Assembly (NCBI GenBank): GCA_907165065.1
Contig: OU015523.1
Location: 116,772,246-116,836,245, forward strand
Length of the DNA stretch: 64,000 bases
Origin: Caprimulgus europaeus
Lineage: Eukaryota > Chordata > Aves > Caprimulgiformes > Caprimulgidae
Reading direction: 5' to 3'
Shown here: piece by piece, positions 11,101-24,769 of the stretch
How positions within the stretch are numbered: position 1 is the first letter of the stretch
Layout: every line of letters begins with the position of its first letter
Made by a program: the position numbers and the translations under genes
The notes under the pieces: generated by a model
Told to the model about the DNA's origin: nothing
The model's input: the letters and a program-made list of their open reading frames with translations, nothing else
Databases searched by the model: none

Positions 11101-14100
11101 AGTTATGCATACTAAACTTTCTTAGAAAATTCAATCTTTTTAAACCAATTTTCTTATCTCATTTAAAGATATTAACAAGAGAATAAGTGACTTACTTTCA
11201 AATTACATAGGCTTTCAGTAACTGTCCCAGTACTAGTCCCTAGGCACTTATCATGAAAATTAATTTTAGCAACTTTAAGTAATTAATAAGGATGGCATCT
11301 TTGATAAAATAAGAGAGTTTTCAGCTGCTGTGACTGTCATTTCCTGTTCCTATTTTTCATTTATTCTGCCTTTTGAAGGACTTGATGAAACACATTTTCT
11401 TTAATATTATCTGGTTAAAGAAACCCTGGTGGCAGAGCTATGCACCATCTCGTAGATAATCACACCACAGAGCAAGAAATACTGAAACAAAATTTCTGCT
11501 ACCTCAACCAAAACAAAAGGCAAAGTGATCTATTCTAGGCAGTTAAAAAAATAAATTTAAAAAAAAGTGTAAGGGGAAGGTAACATTTTTCTTAACACCT
11601 AAGTGGATAAAAAGTCATTAATATACCTTATGAATATAGAACAAAAGCTTAAAGACAAAAGTTGAATTACTCTAAAAAGATTAAGTATAGGAAGAAAATG
11701 AAAATTAATATTAATTGCTATTCTGTCACCAAGTGGACAACAATTTGAAATATCAGAGACTTCAAAAGCTCTCTCATTTATATCACTTTCATTTCTTGTA
11801 CTTATTATACTATGGTATGCCTAGCAGGCTGTGAAAAAGCCTAGCTGTTGAAATCAAAGCAGCTTTTAGTAGAAACTGTAGAAACAATTAGTATGACTGG
11901 TTCTGAGGAAATCCCTCTCATACATAAAATTGAACATAATTAACTCATAATGAAAGAAAACAAAAATGTGCCAGGCAAATGTTCTGTTTTTGGTTTTGGT
12001 TTTTTTGTTTTTTTTTTTTAAAGTACTTGCTACCATTTTGGTTTGGAAGTTATGTCACTGGACTTTGTTTTTCTCCAGATATGACCTATACTCTGCTTTG
12101 CTCTACTCAGTGCAATGTGCCAGCAGAAAAGCAGAGTGGGGTAGAAAAATGTGTATTCAGCCAAACTTAGCAGTAGAATTCCTTTGGGAGCTCAAAAGTG
12201 TAATTCTGCTTTTCACATGCGAGGGAGGCAAAATCTGTTTGCACAAAAACTCTAAAATTACATTGACCTAATGTTTCACATCATCACAGTGTCATGGCAG
12301 AGCTGGGAATAATAAATGTAAACAATTCAATTAATAGACATCCTAGTCCATGTCTCTGATCTATCTTTATTTCTCTATTTTCAGAGTGTGTGCATTGCGG
12401 TGGTTTTCAGTTAACGTGACAGAGTAGCAATAAACAGTCAGAGTAGAATCACAAAGTACTATCATTGGAATTTACCTGTAATCCAGCTTTATACCAATAT
12501 ATGAAAACAAGTGGTGCTCCTTTCACAGAGGTGAGAAATGATTGCACACCTCAGTCCAGTGTTGACTTTGTAGTAAGTAGTGCAGCATGATAAAGTGGAA
12601 AATACGTTTCTGAGATAACAATTCCAATTATTGCTGGGCAAACTACTGGGAATTTAACTAGAGGGTTCATTCCCTACTGATAAATTGCTGCTTGCTTCCT
12701 ATTCTGTTTTTTTTATATCAAGGAATTTGCAATGGATAATGGTCAAGTCTTTCAGGCTTTTGCACAAAATTTACATTGAGCAGCTGCTGGGTCGCCTTTA
12801 GAGCCCTAGGACCTCCATGAGAGCCACACATGCAGCTTGATTACTCTTGGGCACAGCACAAAGGCAGTAAACAAGTGCATCAACCAAGACTGACCAAAAA
12901 CCAAACTGAGTACCAGGAGTGCTGGTGACAGCTGCTCCGTTGAAGCTGTAATTGTCAGCTGCCCTTGCCCAGGGCTGGACAAATCCTCAGATTTCATCCT
13001 TTTCCTTTCCCCAGGCTCCTCAGCCTCATATCCCTCCTTAGTAATTGTCTCCTGAACAGTGACCAGGGAAGGAGTGACGTGTTCCCTTCACAAGCTCTTC
13101 CAACCTGACCTTCAGTCAACTGAAAATGTCTACATGCATTTAGTACTCATGTACGTGCTTAAAGCCGCAGGGTTTGAACATCTGTGCTAAGCCAGTTCCT
13201 GAAGTCAAGAGGAGTGCTATCTCTTTCTTCAGGCAAGCATTTCTATTTTCATTGGCTAATCCCTCATGTTAATGACATTTATTTTGCCTCTGTGGCAGGC
13301 AGGTCTTTCACAAATCCCTCTGAGCTCTGAACTCAGCAGAAGTTAAGAGATCTCACCAGGTAGGACAGCCAGGACTGGAGTAGACTCTCTCTTTCTGACA
13401 GATCAAGGTTAAGGATGACAGGTCACCCAGCCTCCTGGTCCAGCTCAAACTCAGCAGGACCTGGGAGGTGCTGGGATGGTCATCATACCAGAACTAGAGG
13501 CAAGATCTTGCCTCCCAAAAGATCCAAATCTTGCTTCTGCTGCTACCACTGAGCTCCTGCTGAACTCGGGACACAGCATGACCAAGGAGACAGGACTCTC
13601 AAACAGTTCCCAACACTCACCAAGTACATGTTCCAGTGAGAGGAGCACACAGCCCTCAGAAGCAACAGTTTTCCTCTGGAAGGTGTTGGTCCAAACTACT
13701 GTTCAGCTCAGAAGCACATCCACAGAGATGCAAAGAGTCAGTGATCAGTGCTACGGGTTAGATCTTGCTTTTCCTGCTTGCTCTGACTGGGGTATAGCAA
13801 AAGGAAAGGATTGTCAGAACAAGAAGTTACAAGCCACCAGCTTTTGTGCCTGGCATTTTAGTAGGTTCATAAGAGATAACTTCCAAGATCCAGATAACAG
13901 CCTGGTGATCACTGCAGCAAAGGGGTGAGCCCTTATACACTCATACAAATCATCTCCCAGTCAAGTCTCTATTAAATACCCCCTGGTTTATGTTGTGTTT
14001 GTCTGCTGGACTCTGTCACGCTGCTTTTGAAGGGGAACGCTGTTGGCATATGTGGCATTACATGACCCATTGTAGTTCCATGTAATGTAATCGTGGATGT

Positions 14101-15474
14101 GAACCTACAAGAGGGTTTTGTTTATCCTTAGCACACAACTTATTTTTTAGATGACTGGAAGAGCTACTAAACTGCATGGCAAGCCTCCATATGAAGGCTG
14201 GTATAAAGTCATCTGTGTTTAGTAAACTGTATGACTTGCAAACTGTTACATTGCACACTAACATGTGTGAGTATATCTATTTCAGGCTTAAAAAGCAAAA
14301 AACCAAACAACAAACTTGTGATACTGTGCCAGGGTCTCCAATGTGCTTGTCTTTCCAAAAATCCTAAATGGCTGTAGCAAATGTTTTGGAAACCAAAGTG
14401 AATTGTTTAAAGTTCTGTTGCATTTTATATATAAATCACGCTTATTTGTATGTGGAGACTATGTTTTTCCTGTTGACGTCATTTTAGAGTCATTGTCTGT
14501 TTCAGCTAAGAAATGCTTCTAATGGTCTTTCTTAATCCCAAGAACTATAGGTTAACGTATGTATAAACACCAGCTCATCAGCCTAAGGAAGATGTAAATG
14601 GGAAGGAGTGGTTTCATACTATGTGTTTACAAGTGCTGCAGCTGCCTTTTCTTAGGTAGCAAGACGGGAAAAATAAACAACATTGATAAAGCCCAGGGTA
14701 TTACGAGATCTGAAGAGAAATTACTGTAAGAGGTCTCATTTTGCAGGAGAGTGGAGCAAAATGTTTATTGCTGTCTCCAAACTCAGGTCACTATGAAGAG
14801 CTGCTTGTGTAGCTTGTCCTTTATTTCTTTGCTACTAAGAATATACTTGTATTCTCTGAGCTGACGTACAATTAAAAAAAATAATAATTTCTTTAAGCTA
14901 GTGATGACTAACTTACCAAGTATCTTGATGAGGAAGAGGTCACCTGTTAGAAGCATCTCTCCACTCGCAACCAGTATTGCCCCTTTCTGAGTATTGCCCC
15001 AGTACTTCCAGGTACCGGGATGGATATAAACAGATTTTTTTCACAGACAAAACAGGTTATGCTTCTTCATCTCCCAGTCTACACTCCCTGCCCCATACCA
15101 AGAATCCACAGCCAGCACCCTCCATCAAGCTCCTTACTGCTGGATGCTCCCATACCAGCCTACATACCTGCCCCACGCAACCTAGCCAGTCCCGGTCTCT
15201 CACTTATCCCCTTCAAGCATTTACTTCTTCCTCACTCCTCCATGCATCCCTTAGTCCCACAGCCCCCCTTTCTGACACCAATCCAACGGAAAGGAAACCA
15301 TGAAGCTGTTCCCATCCCCAAGGCAGACACTGCCAATGTCCAAAGGGCAGCAACAGAGGCATCGGCAGTGGCCATGAAGTAGCACAGAGGAGGTCACAGC
15401 TGGATGCAGAAATGGCCTGTGAAATGAGCTGGCACACTCTCCTTGATTTCCTAGAACATACAGGTATAAGTCAT

Positions 15475-15540
15475 AGATATAGATACATCGCAATAGAGAG
15501 AAATAAATGTAGATATTGATGATATAGATATAGATGAAGT
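15475..15540. repeat. Imperfect ATAGAT microsatellite
   Basis: A run of degenerate ATAGAT/GATATA units lies about 120 bp upstream of the GRM5 terminal exon acceptor. It is a simple repeat with no evident role. Confidence 0.6.
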
Positions 15541-15658
15541 AACAGTCAGCTTTATGATGAATATAAACTCTGGGATACTACATACCTGTGGCACAGGTAC
15601 AGTGATTACATGTTTAACTTTGATGCAAGTCACCATCTTGTCTCATTTCTGTTTACAG

Positions 15659-16481
15659 CTCTAACGGGAAATCAGTTTCCTGGGCCCAGAACGAGAAAAG
15701 CAGCAGAGGAGCACACCTATGGCAGCGGCTGTCGATCCACATCAACAAAAAAGAGAACCCCAATCAAACTGCAGTGATCAAGCCTTTTCCTAAAAGCACA
15801 GATAGTAGCCGACACAGTAGCAGTGCTACGTTTCCTGAGGCCAGTGCCAAAACACTTTACGAGGTTTCAGAAGCAGAAGAGCAATACCCAGCTCAGTACC
15901 GACCGCAGACTCCCTCGCCTATCAGCACCCTGAGCCACAGAACTGCCTCCGTCAGCCGAACAGAAGATGATGCCCCTACCTTCCAGTCAGAGCCTCCTCA
16001 GCGAAGTAGCTCTTCTCAAGGTTCCCTCATGGAGCAGATCAGTAGCGTGGTTACTCGCTTTACAGCCAATATCAGTGAGCTGAACTCTATGATGCTTTCA
16101 ACAGCCACTCCAGGGACAATGGTGGCCACTCCTCTCTGCTCTTCATACCTGATTCCACGGGAAATCCAGCTCCCTACGACAATGACCACGTTTGCAGAGA
16201 TCCAACCGCTTCCTGCCATTGAAGTCAATGGCGCTTCTCAGTCAGCTAGGAAACCTTCAAATGGCAGCATCAAAGAAGGCACTTCAGAGACCCCATCAGC
16301 CAAGCAAGACCTTGAGGAGTTGGTAGCTTTAACTCCTCCTTCTCCTTTTAGAGACTCCATTGATTCTGGAAGTGCATCACCCAGCTCTCCAGTTTCTGAA
16401 TCAGCTCTCTGTATCCCATCTTCCCCAAAGTATGACACGCTCCTCATCAGAGATTATACTCAAAGTTCTTCTTCGCTGTGA
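15659..16481 (+). CDS. GRM5: GRM5 terminal coding exon (mGluR5 C-terminal tail)
   Basis: This last coding exon of metabotropic glutamate receptor 5 encodes the cytoplasmic scaffold-binding tail of a postsynaptic Gq-coupled receptor. The acceptor is TTTACAG at 15652-15658. One base completes a split codon, then 273 residues run from SNGKSVSWAQNEKSSRG to the TGA at 16479. Recognisable segments include HLWQRLSIHINKKENPNQ, then SLMEQISSVVTRFTANISEL, IQLPTTMTTFAEIQPLPAIE and YDTLLIRDYTQ. The Homer EVH1 ligand TPPSPF is at 16332-16349. The extreme C-terminus SSSL is a class I PDZ ligand. This ending and the conserved blocks separate GRM5 from its paralogue GRM1. The exon is about 30 codons shorter than the mammalian one because Gly/Ala-rich linkers are missing. 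The reading is uninterrupted. Confidence 0.97.
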
Positions 16482-19400
16482 ATGTAGTTCAAGACAACGT
16501 TGGATCTCAACGACTACAAGCAGGTAGTGAGGGGACAACGAAGCCTTCAAGATCTCCAGTGTTTACGCAGATAGAGTGAGAGGCGTTGGGTCATCTTGTG
16601 AGAAATGGAAAGGAAGAAGAGGAAGTACTTGAGAAGTGGAAACATCAGATTAATTATGCTGTTTAAAAAAAAAAAAAAAAGACTTGTGGCAGATTATTGT
16701 GGCCTTAAAAAAACATGGGCTTTTCAGAAACACTGAATCTATTTTTGAGGGCTTATAAGGAGTCTGTTAAATCAGTTACATACCAAGTGCTTTGCTTTAG
16801 TATTACAATGAACCGTGTGTACAATATACGGGGAGGGGGGGAAACTAGATTGTAAACAACTGTACAATGGTTTGTTTGTTTACTCTGATTCCTTACCCAG
16901 AAGTGAACCTTGATCTTTTATCAAGAATAGAGACCAAACATTGAATGTACATTTTCTAACAGACTCAGATCTGGGACCAATCTGTCAAGATTTCTTTCTT
17001 CTTTTTTTTTTTTTTTTCTATGAAGATCTCAAAAAGCAGTAATGTATGTTCAATAACTACCAAACTTTTTGCTGAAGCATATTGTGTCCGTGATAACGTT
17101 ACACGTGGATAACACTAAGCTGAAGCTTTGCAGTGAGTGACTGCAATATTGGAGGGCTTTACAAGTGACTTCTCAACCTACATATTTGTTTATGAAATTC
17201 TCTTCTATCAGTATCAAAAAATCAATTTGTTAACATTGGATTCACCTTCACAGCAACAAAACCCAAGGAAGATTTCCTGACTATTTCACCATGTTGCCAA
17301 CTAATAATGAAGTAGCAAAAAATATTTTCTGGAGTACTGTTTTGTAATTCCCTTATCAGGGCAAGTTGTTGAGATGAATATTCTCTTTCTAGCAGCACTA
17401 GCAAGCTATATTATAGCTGCACTCCCTATTGAAATTAACACATTTTTGTGGATGTTCTTATGCTCACATTACCTGTTAAAATACTTATGAAGGCTCCTAT
17501 AGTCTTTGCTTGTAAGGAACAGGTAAACACCCTAAGGATTTTCTCCATACTTTGAATGACAGAATTCTAGGAGACCAATCTGGATTATGATGAATGTTAA
17601 CTGTCAGTGTAAAGGTTGTCATAATCATAATTCATATATAGAGAAAAAAAAAATCTGTGTCAAAATCTGCTTAGAGGTGATTTAGCTACTCTTTAATAAG
17701 CAACAATTTTAACTTTATTTAGCTGCTGATGCCTTGCAGCTATGAACTGTGAAAAAAAAAAAAAAGAAAAAATACTTTCAAAGCAATACAGAGTAAAGGT
17801 TAAAACAGAGAAGACCTAATGAGATATGAACCGACAGTCTTTGTTTCTTAGCAACTCACAGAAGAAGCAAGAGGATTCCTCATATTTTTTTTCTATATCA
17901 AGGTCATACAGTTTAGTGCACTTCATACTGTCACAGCACTTTTTTAATACAGGCAGGGAAAAGTTTTAAAGTTTGAATAGAAGCTAAACAATTTTTGATA
18001 GGTGTAGTTACATAGAACTTGTAAGTCAGGCCCTAAATACATACTGTATTGGCTCTCTCCTTCTAACATGGCTGTCCTCAGGTGCCAAACTTTTATGGGT
18101 TTGTTTTATTTTATTTAAGGATAGTATGAAATAGTGAGTGATGTATTTCAATTCAAAGTTGAGTTGATGTAGCCTTATATAGAAGACAGCCTCATGGAAT
18201 AGAGCCTTGAAATATGGCTGCTATGTTTCATTTTCAAAATCTTTAGGTCTTATTTCTTCAAAGATAACAAGTATTTTGTAATCAAAATTCATACCATCTT
18301 TTTCTCCCCCATGTCCAAAAGAATAAATATTTGATCAATCAAACAAACAAAAAAGTTGAAAGCACATTCACACACTTAGGAAAGAGCATTTTCTATTTTT
18401 TGGGGAAGCTAGTTTCACGATTACGTGCTGCATTCCAATTTGCTGCTCAACAACACTAAAAAAAATAAAAATTAAAAAAAAAAGATTACTGAATCTGGGC
18501 TAGCACCTCACAGAGATACTCTAGTGCCTCTGTACATCCTGCACAAGGCAGTGTTATCCAATAGCAGTCTGTGGGCATGCTTATTTTGCCAGGTACAGTC
18601 GCTTACTAGCTATGCCTGTAGCATGAGCCAGCAGGTCACAAAACAGCTCTACTCCAGAAGGCAGGTAGATACACCAAGTCATGACTGTAGTTCCTTATTG
18701 CTTATATGTAGTTCTTACCTCCTCACATGACTGATTAGGGCAGACTCAGTCCTGTGCAGCTGTACAGTTTCCAGACCAGAGCTCGGGTTTGCACTCCTGG
18801 TTCACAGTACTAGCATGTCTCATCATTCCTTAGCTGCCCATGTCTTTAGGAGAAAGCATCTTCTTTCACAGGTTACAAACCACACTTAAAGGAAGGGCAT
18901 ATCCAATCAGTCTGTGACACAAAGATTCTCATTTAGGAAGTCTGGAGCACTTAAATGTTGTTCATTAAAGACTTATATGATAATACATGTTTCCCATCAG
19001 TTTAATATTGTTTTGATATATACAGAACATACTAAGACAGCTACTGTGAATTTCAAAGGCATTTTATTACCACCTGCTCTCTTATACTTTAAGCTGTTGA
19101 CCAATGTCCTTATCAGTACATCCTCCACCTTGATCTTTCGCCAGCCTTTTAGGTTCTGATTTACATAGTCTTTTCTTATGTTGGTGGACACTTAATATTA
19201 ACATATCCCTACCAAAATCTGTGGGCTCCACTGAACTGTGAAATAATCGACAGTGGATATAAGGATTATACAGACAGAAATAAAAATCTTAAAAAAAAAA
19301 AAAAAAAATTACTTAAAGGAGTGAGAAATAGAAATTGTCAAATTGTGACTCAGCATAAATATACCTCTTCTGCTCCCAAATTGCAGTTCCAAACAATCCT

Positions 19401-20300
19401 GGCCATAGCTATTGCTCAGAGCTTCTTGACAACCTCCATATATATTGCCAAGTTGATATATGCATGTCTGTGCACGCGCACGCAACCCCCCACCCCAATC
19501 CAACACCTGAATACATGTTTTATAAGCTAAAACCCTAATGTTACACAACCCAAATTTTAAACATTAGTTCACTCTCACTTTGGGAGGAGTCATGCATCTT
19601 TTGTATATCCATTAGCCACAGCAGAAATTGTAATTGCCCAAGGAACCACAGATGGATCCTGCTGAGATTATACCTCCCTGATGTTGGTCTGTCTTTAATG
19701 AAAGATAGGTCAGCCTTATTGACAGTTAAAAAGGCAGAATCAATTTTACTCATACAGGCTGGAATGTGCCAATGTCACCTTGTATAATATGTTCAAATTT
19801 CATCATAGGGAGGACAGGGTTTTTGGGGAAGAAGATAACAATTATGTAATGACTGTAGTTGCAATTCAAAGGAGCCCAGTGGGAGATTTGCAATACTTGA
19901 AGGTCCTTTGATAAAAGCCTGTGGGTTTGACAGAAGAAAAACAAAAATTATGAATGACAGACATTATGATTTAATTATGCTGTTTGTATGCTAGTCTCTG
20001 TTTAGGACATTGAGATATAAAGGCAGAGGTTTTTAGCCATAAAAGCAAAGGTTACAATCATGAACACTTTCCAATCTAACTAAAGAATGTGCAAGTACCA
20101 ACTGAATGGCTTGAAATTGCCTTCCAATTTAGTGCTGCTGCCAGAAAGGGAATTAAAGGAGTTGTAACTATTGTCATTCTTGACCACAGGGACCTCGGAA
20201 AATCACTTGTTACTTTTGTGCTTGAGGCCAACCCAGAAGACTGAAAGTGTAACCATCTCTGGAATCTATACTTTTGAAATAAAGTGAATCACTCTGGCAG
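16482..20300 (+). other. GRM5: GRM5 3' untranslated region (distal end inferred)
   Basis: Sequence after the GRM5 stop is AT-rich and contains A runs at about 16663 and 17753 but no recognised mobile element. The mammalian GRM5 3' UTR is several kilobases long, so a long avian UTR is expected. The end is placed just after the AATAAA at 20278, giving a UTR of about 3.8 kb. This is inference. Earlier AATAAA-like sites (about 18321 and 19276) sit in A-rich contexts, and the UTR may also extend further, to about 23.4 kb. Confidence 0.55.
20278..20283 (+). promoter_or_regulatory. Candidate GRM5 poly(A) signal
   Basis: A canonical AATAAA lies 3.8 kb after the GRM5 stop and is followed within about 40 bases by a G/T-rich stretch (GAGGTGTTAG). 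It is chosen because it is not part of an A-rich run and gives a plausible UTR length. No transcript evidence is available. Confidence 0.35.
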
Positions 20301-23300
20301 GCCAGTTGGGAAGAGGTGTTAGCAATACTGAAGAACTGTATTTTTTAATTGGCTCTGAAGAATAATTGCATGACTTTGGAGATGTGCTTCCTTGTACTTC
20401 TATCTGAACATTTGGTGCCTAGACTCATACAGATACCTTAGACCAGAGATTTTTAGACCACAGTCCATGAAGTACTTGCTGATGTTTCATGCGAGCCTGG
20501 CTGATCACAAGTTGCTGGCTTCTTCCATTGATTTCCAGCTACAAAAACAAATTAAAAGTGAAATGCTAATTAAAAATTAACTGTCAAAAGATTTAAAAGA
20601 GAAAAAAAGTCTTGCTTGGATGTTTATTCAATCGCTGTGTTTGCAAAAGCAAAACCTTGTGATCAAAACTGGGAGAATAAGATCTCCAAAGAGAGTAAAT
20701 GGGAAGGGCAATTCGTGATTCAGACTCTGGATGATAACAGAGTTCACCTGGGGATGCTTTCTTTACAGAGACCAAGAGCAGACTGAAAAATATCATAGCT
20801 GTGGGTGTAAATTCTGTAGAGGAAAGTGTGCAACTTTTCTGTTCTGTTTAATACATCATTTATGAGGTGAGAGGAAAAAGCATGACAGCAACAGACAGCA
20901 TACAGAAAATGTCAGGTCCTTAGGGAAAATCAGGCCACTATGCTCAGGATTAATAATGTGACCATGACTTGTATTGGAAACCAGTATCAGAGCTGAACCC
21001 AAAAAGGACTTTGGTGCCTAAAGTTAGAATTTCAGCAGAATTTAATACCTACATTTAAAACTCAATTTTAAAATCACTATTCAACTGCCACCTTACTCAG
21101 GCATCTAGTATTATATGTCTGCATACACTTAGAACTGCCTGATCTTGACACATCTGAGGATCTTTGCACCTAACTCATGCTAAAACCCATCAGGGATCCA
21201 GAAAACAATAGTTCCTACGTTAAACCCCTGTATATCCCATGAGTGAGTACACAGAGCGCACAATACATCACAAGCCAACAGGATCATACCCCCTACAAAA
21301 ATGAAACAGAAATTACCTTTCATGTTAAGGCTGTGGGTCTGGTTATGCAGCTGTTTCTGTAACAGCCTTGAGGTTAGAGCAGTCAGGCAGAAGGCAATAG
21401 ACCTAAATTCAGACCCAACCATTGCCAGAGATGATTGAAATCCTCCTGCATGGAAAGTGCTCTAGTGACTCTGTGTTGGGGCACCTTCTGTTCATCTCAC
21501 TAAGGTAACTTCACAAGACAGAAACAAAGTCGAGTCCCAGAGTAGAAAAGGAACAGCTGCTCGGCACCCTGATAGGACATACACTTGATATAATTAGGGA
21601 TGGTATGTGACTATTTAATGAAAAATACTTTTAAAATCTTGAGAGCAGGAACCAGGTAAATACTTTAACTACAAAGAAGTGGAGATAACAGTTTTCTGTG
21701 CTATATATTGGCTAAAAAAATCTTAAATACTTCCCTGAGAAGTGCTTTTGTGACAGCAGGGGAGTACATGTCCTTCCTTACCTCTGTGTCTGCAACTTGT
21801 CTTCCACCTGGAATTCTCAGAACCCTCTGCGAAAGAGAGAATTAAAGGAGAATTAAACTTGAGGTTCCTACTTCTCAGAGACTGCAGAAAAAAGGAAGTC
21901 CATTAATTTTCCTCCAGCCATCTGTTACAAAGGCCACCCATCTTTGAAACAAAAACTACAGCCATGTCCAGAAATGGGTCCCAGATGAAAATTAGTATTT
22001 TCTGTGCATTGCATTTCCATACTAGCTCAATTAGAGTATTCTCAGATATCTCTTTCCTTGTTGCATTGCTTTCCTGGGCAACGAACAGTTCTCACAAACT
22101 TCACAGTGAGGTTAGACATTTAAAAAAGGGTTCTGGCCCCCATGCTAGAGCCAAATAGTATAAAAAATAGGTATTACATTGCATAACTTTAAGTGCTGAA
22201 GTCCTTTATTCACATTGACCCTTAACCTACTGAGGTCAATGGAATCACTCCAGATTAATATCCATGTAAAGAAAATCTAAGTTTGACAGTGGCCAACCAA
22301 GTCTAGATCTTGGCTATTTGCTCCAGTGGAGAATGATAATGACAGGATGTTCTTCCCACTTTAGAAGCAAACAGCACATGTATTTTATTGGGTTCATTCT
22401 TGAAGCAACTTGCTAGGCTTGGTGAAGAGTACTTTCCCACCATTCTTCTTTATCATTGCTACTCTAGCAGGTATCCCAATGAGAAAATCATACTTTGACT
22501 AAATGTGTTAAGGGATGTGAGAGAACATGTCCAAAAATAAGAAACAGATCACAGTTTTCCGGCAGTTTCATGAATCTCATAAAAGGAAGTCAATACTCAC
22601 CATGAAAAAGAAAATCATTCACCTGCTACCCATTTCAGTGTGCGCTGCACGTATTAAAGACTTCAGTTGAATTATCTGAATTCACTTTTTTTTTTGCTAT
22701 GGTTTATTATTATACCTTCTGTTCAAACCTCTGCAATTGCCACTTACAATTTTATACTGTGAAAAGTGAAAAAAGACACAGACCAGTGAAGCATAAAGGT
22801 AAGTAAAAAATTCATCTAGGTGATGAATTTGTGTATACAGCTGGTTTTGTCTCATCTGAGTAATGACAGTACAAACAAACAATAATCATTAAGTCACTCC
22901 AATCTGCCAAATGGGAACAAATATACTATGTATATTACATGTACTAATAGGATTATATGGCAGCTGCTGGTGGTATTTGTAATTAGAAATCTATATAGAT
23001 TATAGATGTTTTAGAGAGACGGTGCCAATTCTAAAAGATTTGTGTGGGCTACAAGTGCTCGTAATTATTTTTTTTTAATTTGCTAATAACTTATGAACAA
23101 CTGGTTTCAAACATTCTGTGAGCGTTTGTTCTTTTTTATGTTGTTGCTGCTTATATTATTAAAAATAGAGAATGTAAATTTATTATTTTGATGTGAACTG
23201 GAAATGATTTTTCATAAAATTTAACATTTTTATCAGCTTTGGTTTTGCTTTCTACCTGTACAAATGTAATTTATTTTAGCATTGAAAAATGCATTTGCTT

Positions 23301-24714
23301 GTTTCTCGATTGTCTACATCATGTTATAGTTGGTGTTTATGTAGAGTCAGGTACTTTTTGAACAGTATTAAAAAAATTCTGTGATATGACTGAAAACTTG
23401 ATTTTTTTTTTCTTTGAAATACTTATAGCTATATTCTCAGAGCATTTTTTCTGTAAACTAAGTGTGCCTATACACAAACACTTCAATGATAATCTTTCTT
23501 TTTCTCTCTCTCTTGTTTCAAAGGATTAATTTTATATCCATAAATAATAGTTACATACCATTCTAGCATAATTTGATCTTTCTCTTTCAAAAAACCCCAC
23601 AATCTCATTGATGAGGCACATATGGATTTTCAGGTTGAGAGGAAATAGTATAATAATGTAAAACAAAGCTGCTCAACTGAGAATTCCTATATCAAAGCAT
23701 TATTTTTATGGCTACTGTAAGAAATTACGTTACTCCTACCATTGCAGGTTCACATCTAATCTTGAAATGCAAAGAAAACTTCTGAGAAAATTTTTTATAT
23801 CCTTTAATAATTTGGTTTCTAGTGCTCTGCCACTTTCATATTCCAAAAACTGATCTTAGACTTACTCTTACTCAGGCTGGCATGAATCTGGAATAACTGC
23901 ACTGCATGCAGTAAAGCAGCAGAATGTGAACTACAGCCCTCAGATTAAAGACTATCATATACACTATTTTCTAAACACATCTCCAGAAAGACTGCTGATT
24001 TGTATTCTCTGCTATTGAAGAAATAAGGGGAATAATTTCATAACACACTGGTAAGTAAAGTTCCCATCTCCAGGTAAAAATAATGTGAATTCACACCATG
24101 TCTTTGAATCATCTAAAAGTCCACATCCCAAAGTAAATTCTTTCAATGCAGAATTCCATCGCAGTTCTTTCAGCAAAATATACTGCTACAGATGAAGAAT
24201 GTTTTAGCAAAAGAAACAGTGCAGTTACATTGTGCTTTGGAGTCAAGGATTTTGAAAACAATATGCAATAGTCCGCTTCACTGTAGATTTTTTTTTTTTT
24301 TTAAAAAAAAACATTCTCTGGAACAGTGGATCAATTTTTTGTTGTTGCTTGCAAGAAAAAATAATTTATGTGATGTTCCATCACTGTCTCTCAATTGTGT
24401 TTCTTTGCAATTTCTATTACCACTACAGTATGACCTTTAGAAACTAATAATCTACTAAATCCCATCCCAGTTTTAATCACAAATTACTGTTTACATAAAA
24501 GGAGATAAGTACAACTCCATTATATGCCTTCAGAAAATATCAGGGCACTTAGTAGTGAGAAAAGCAAAAGCTCAATTTTTTTGAAAGTTTAGAGTCCAAT
24601 TTCTCCTCCTGACCAAAAAAAACCCGAAACAAAACACTGTTTTCAGTGTTGAAAATTCTTTTTTTAAAAAGCCCCTCCTGATCATATTCATCATATTTCA
24701 GCTGCCTAAGTCAT
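20301..24714. other. Intergenic, no gene seen; very AT-rich block at 22.9-23.4 kb
   Basis: I see no gene or recognisable mobile element. The part from about 22900 to 23420 is extremely AT-rich with few long mononucleotide runs and includes an ATTAAA-type signal near 23370. It has the texture of a conserved distal 3' UTR, so a longer GRM5 transcript could reach it. That is only an impression from composition. Confidence 0.5.
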
Positions 24715-24769
24715 GGACTGGATGATCTTAAGGGTCTTTTCTAATCTAAATGATTCTATGAATCTATGA
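24715..24769 (+). mobile_element. CR1 LINE, short 3'-end fragment
   Basis: Only the last ~55 bp of a CR1 remain: GGACTGGATGATCTTAAGG, then a diverged middle and the ATTCTATGAATCTATGAA tail. It is heavily 5'-truncated and non-coding. No protein fragment is present. Confidence 0.85.

Larger units (their letters stand above)
6434..15658 (+). other. GRM5: GRM5 intron between cassette exon and terminal exon
   Basis: This intron is bounded by the GTAAGC donor at 6434 and the TTTACAG acceptor ending at 15658. It is AT-rich at first and more C-rich near 13.0-15.4 kb. It contains a candidate alternative exon at 7992-8175 and imperfect ATAGAT repeats near 15475-15540. I recognised no CR1 or LTR copy in it. 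Open frames at 13476-13928 and 15020-15382 look like chance. Confidence 0.9.

Noticed and set aside
13476..13928. 150-codon ATG frame in the GRM5 intron
   Set aside because: The local base composition is balanced, so a frame this long can occur by chance in six frames of a 64-kb window. There is no domain, splice context or recognisable motif.
15020..15382. 120-codon frame close to the terminal exon
   Set aside because: It is proline/serine/leucine-rich because the DNA is C-rich, overlaps another open frame, and has no family signature or splice evidence.
24285..24312. T16-A9 run resembling a poly(A) tail end
   Set aside because: No retrocopied sequence was recognised next to it, so a simple A/T run is sufficient.
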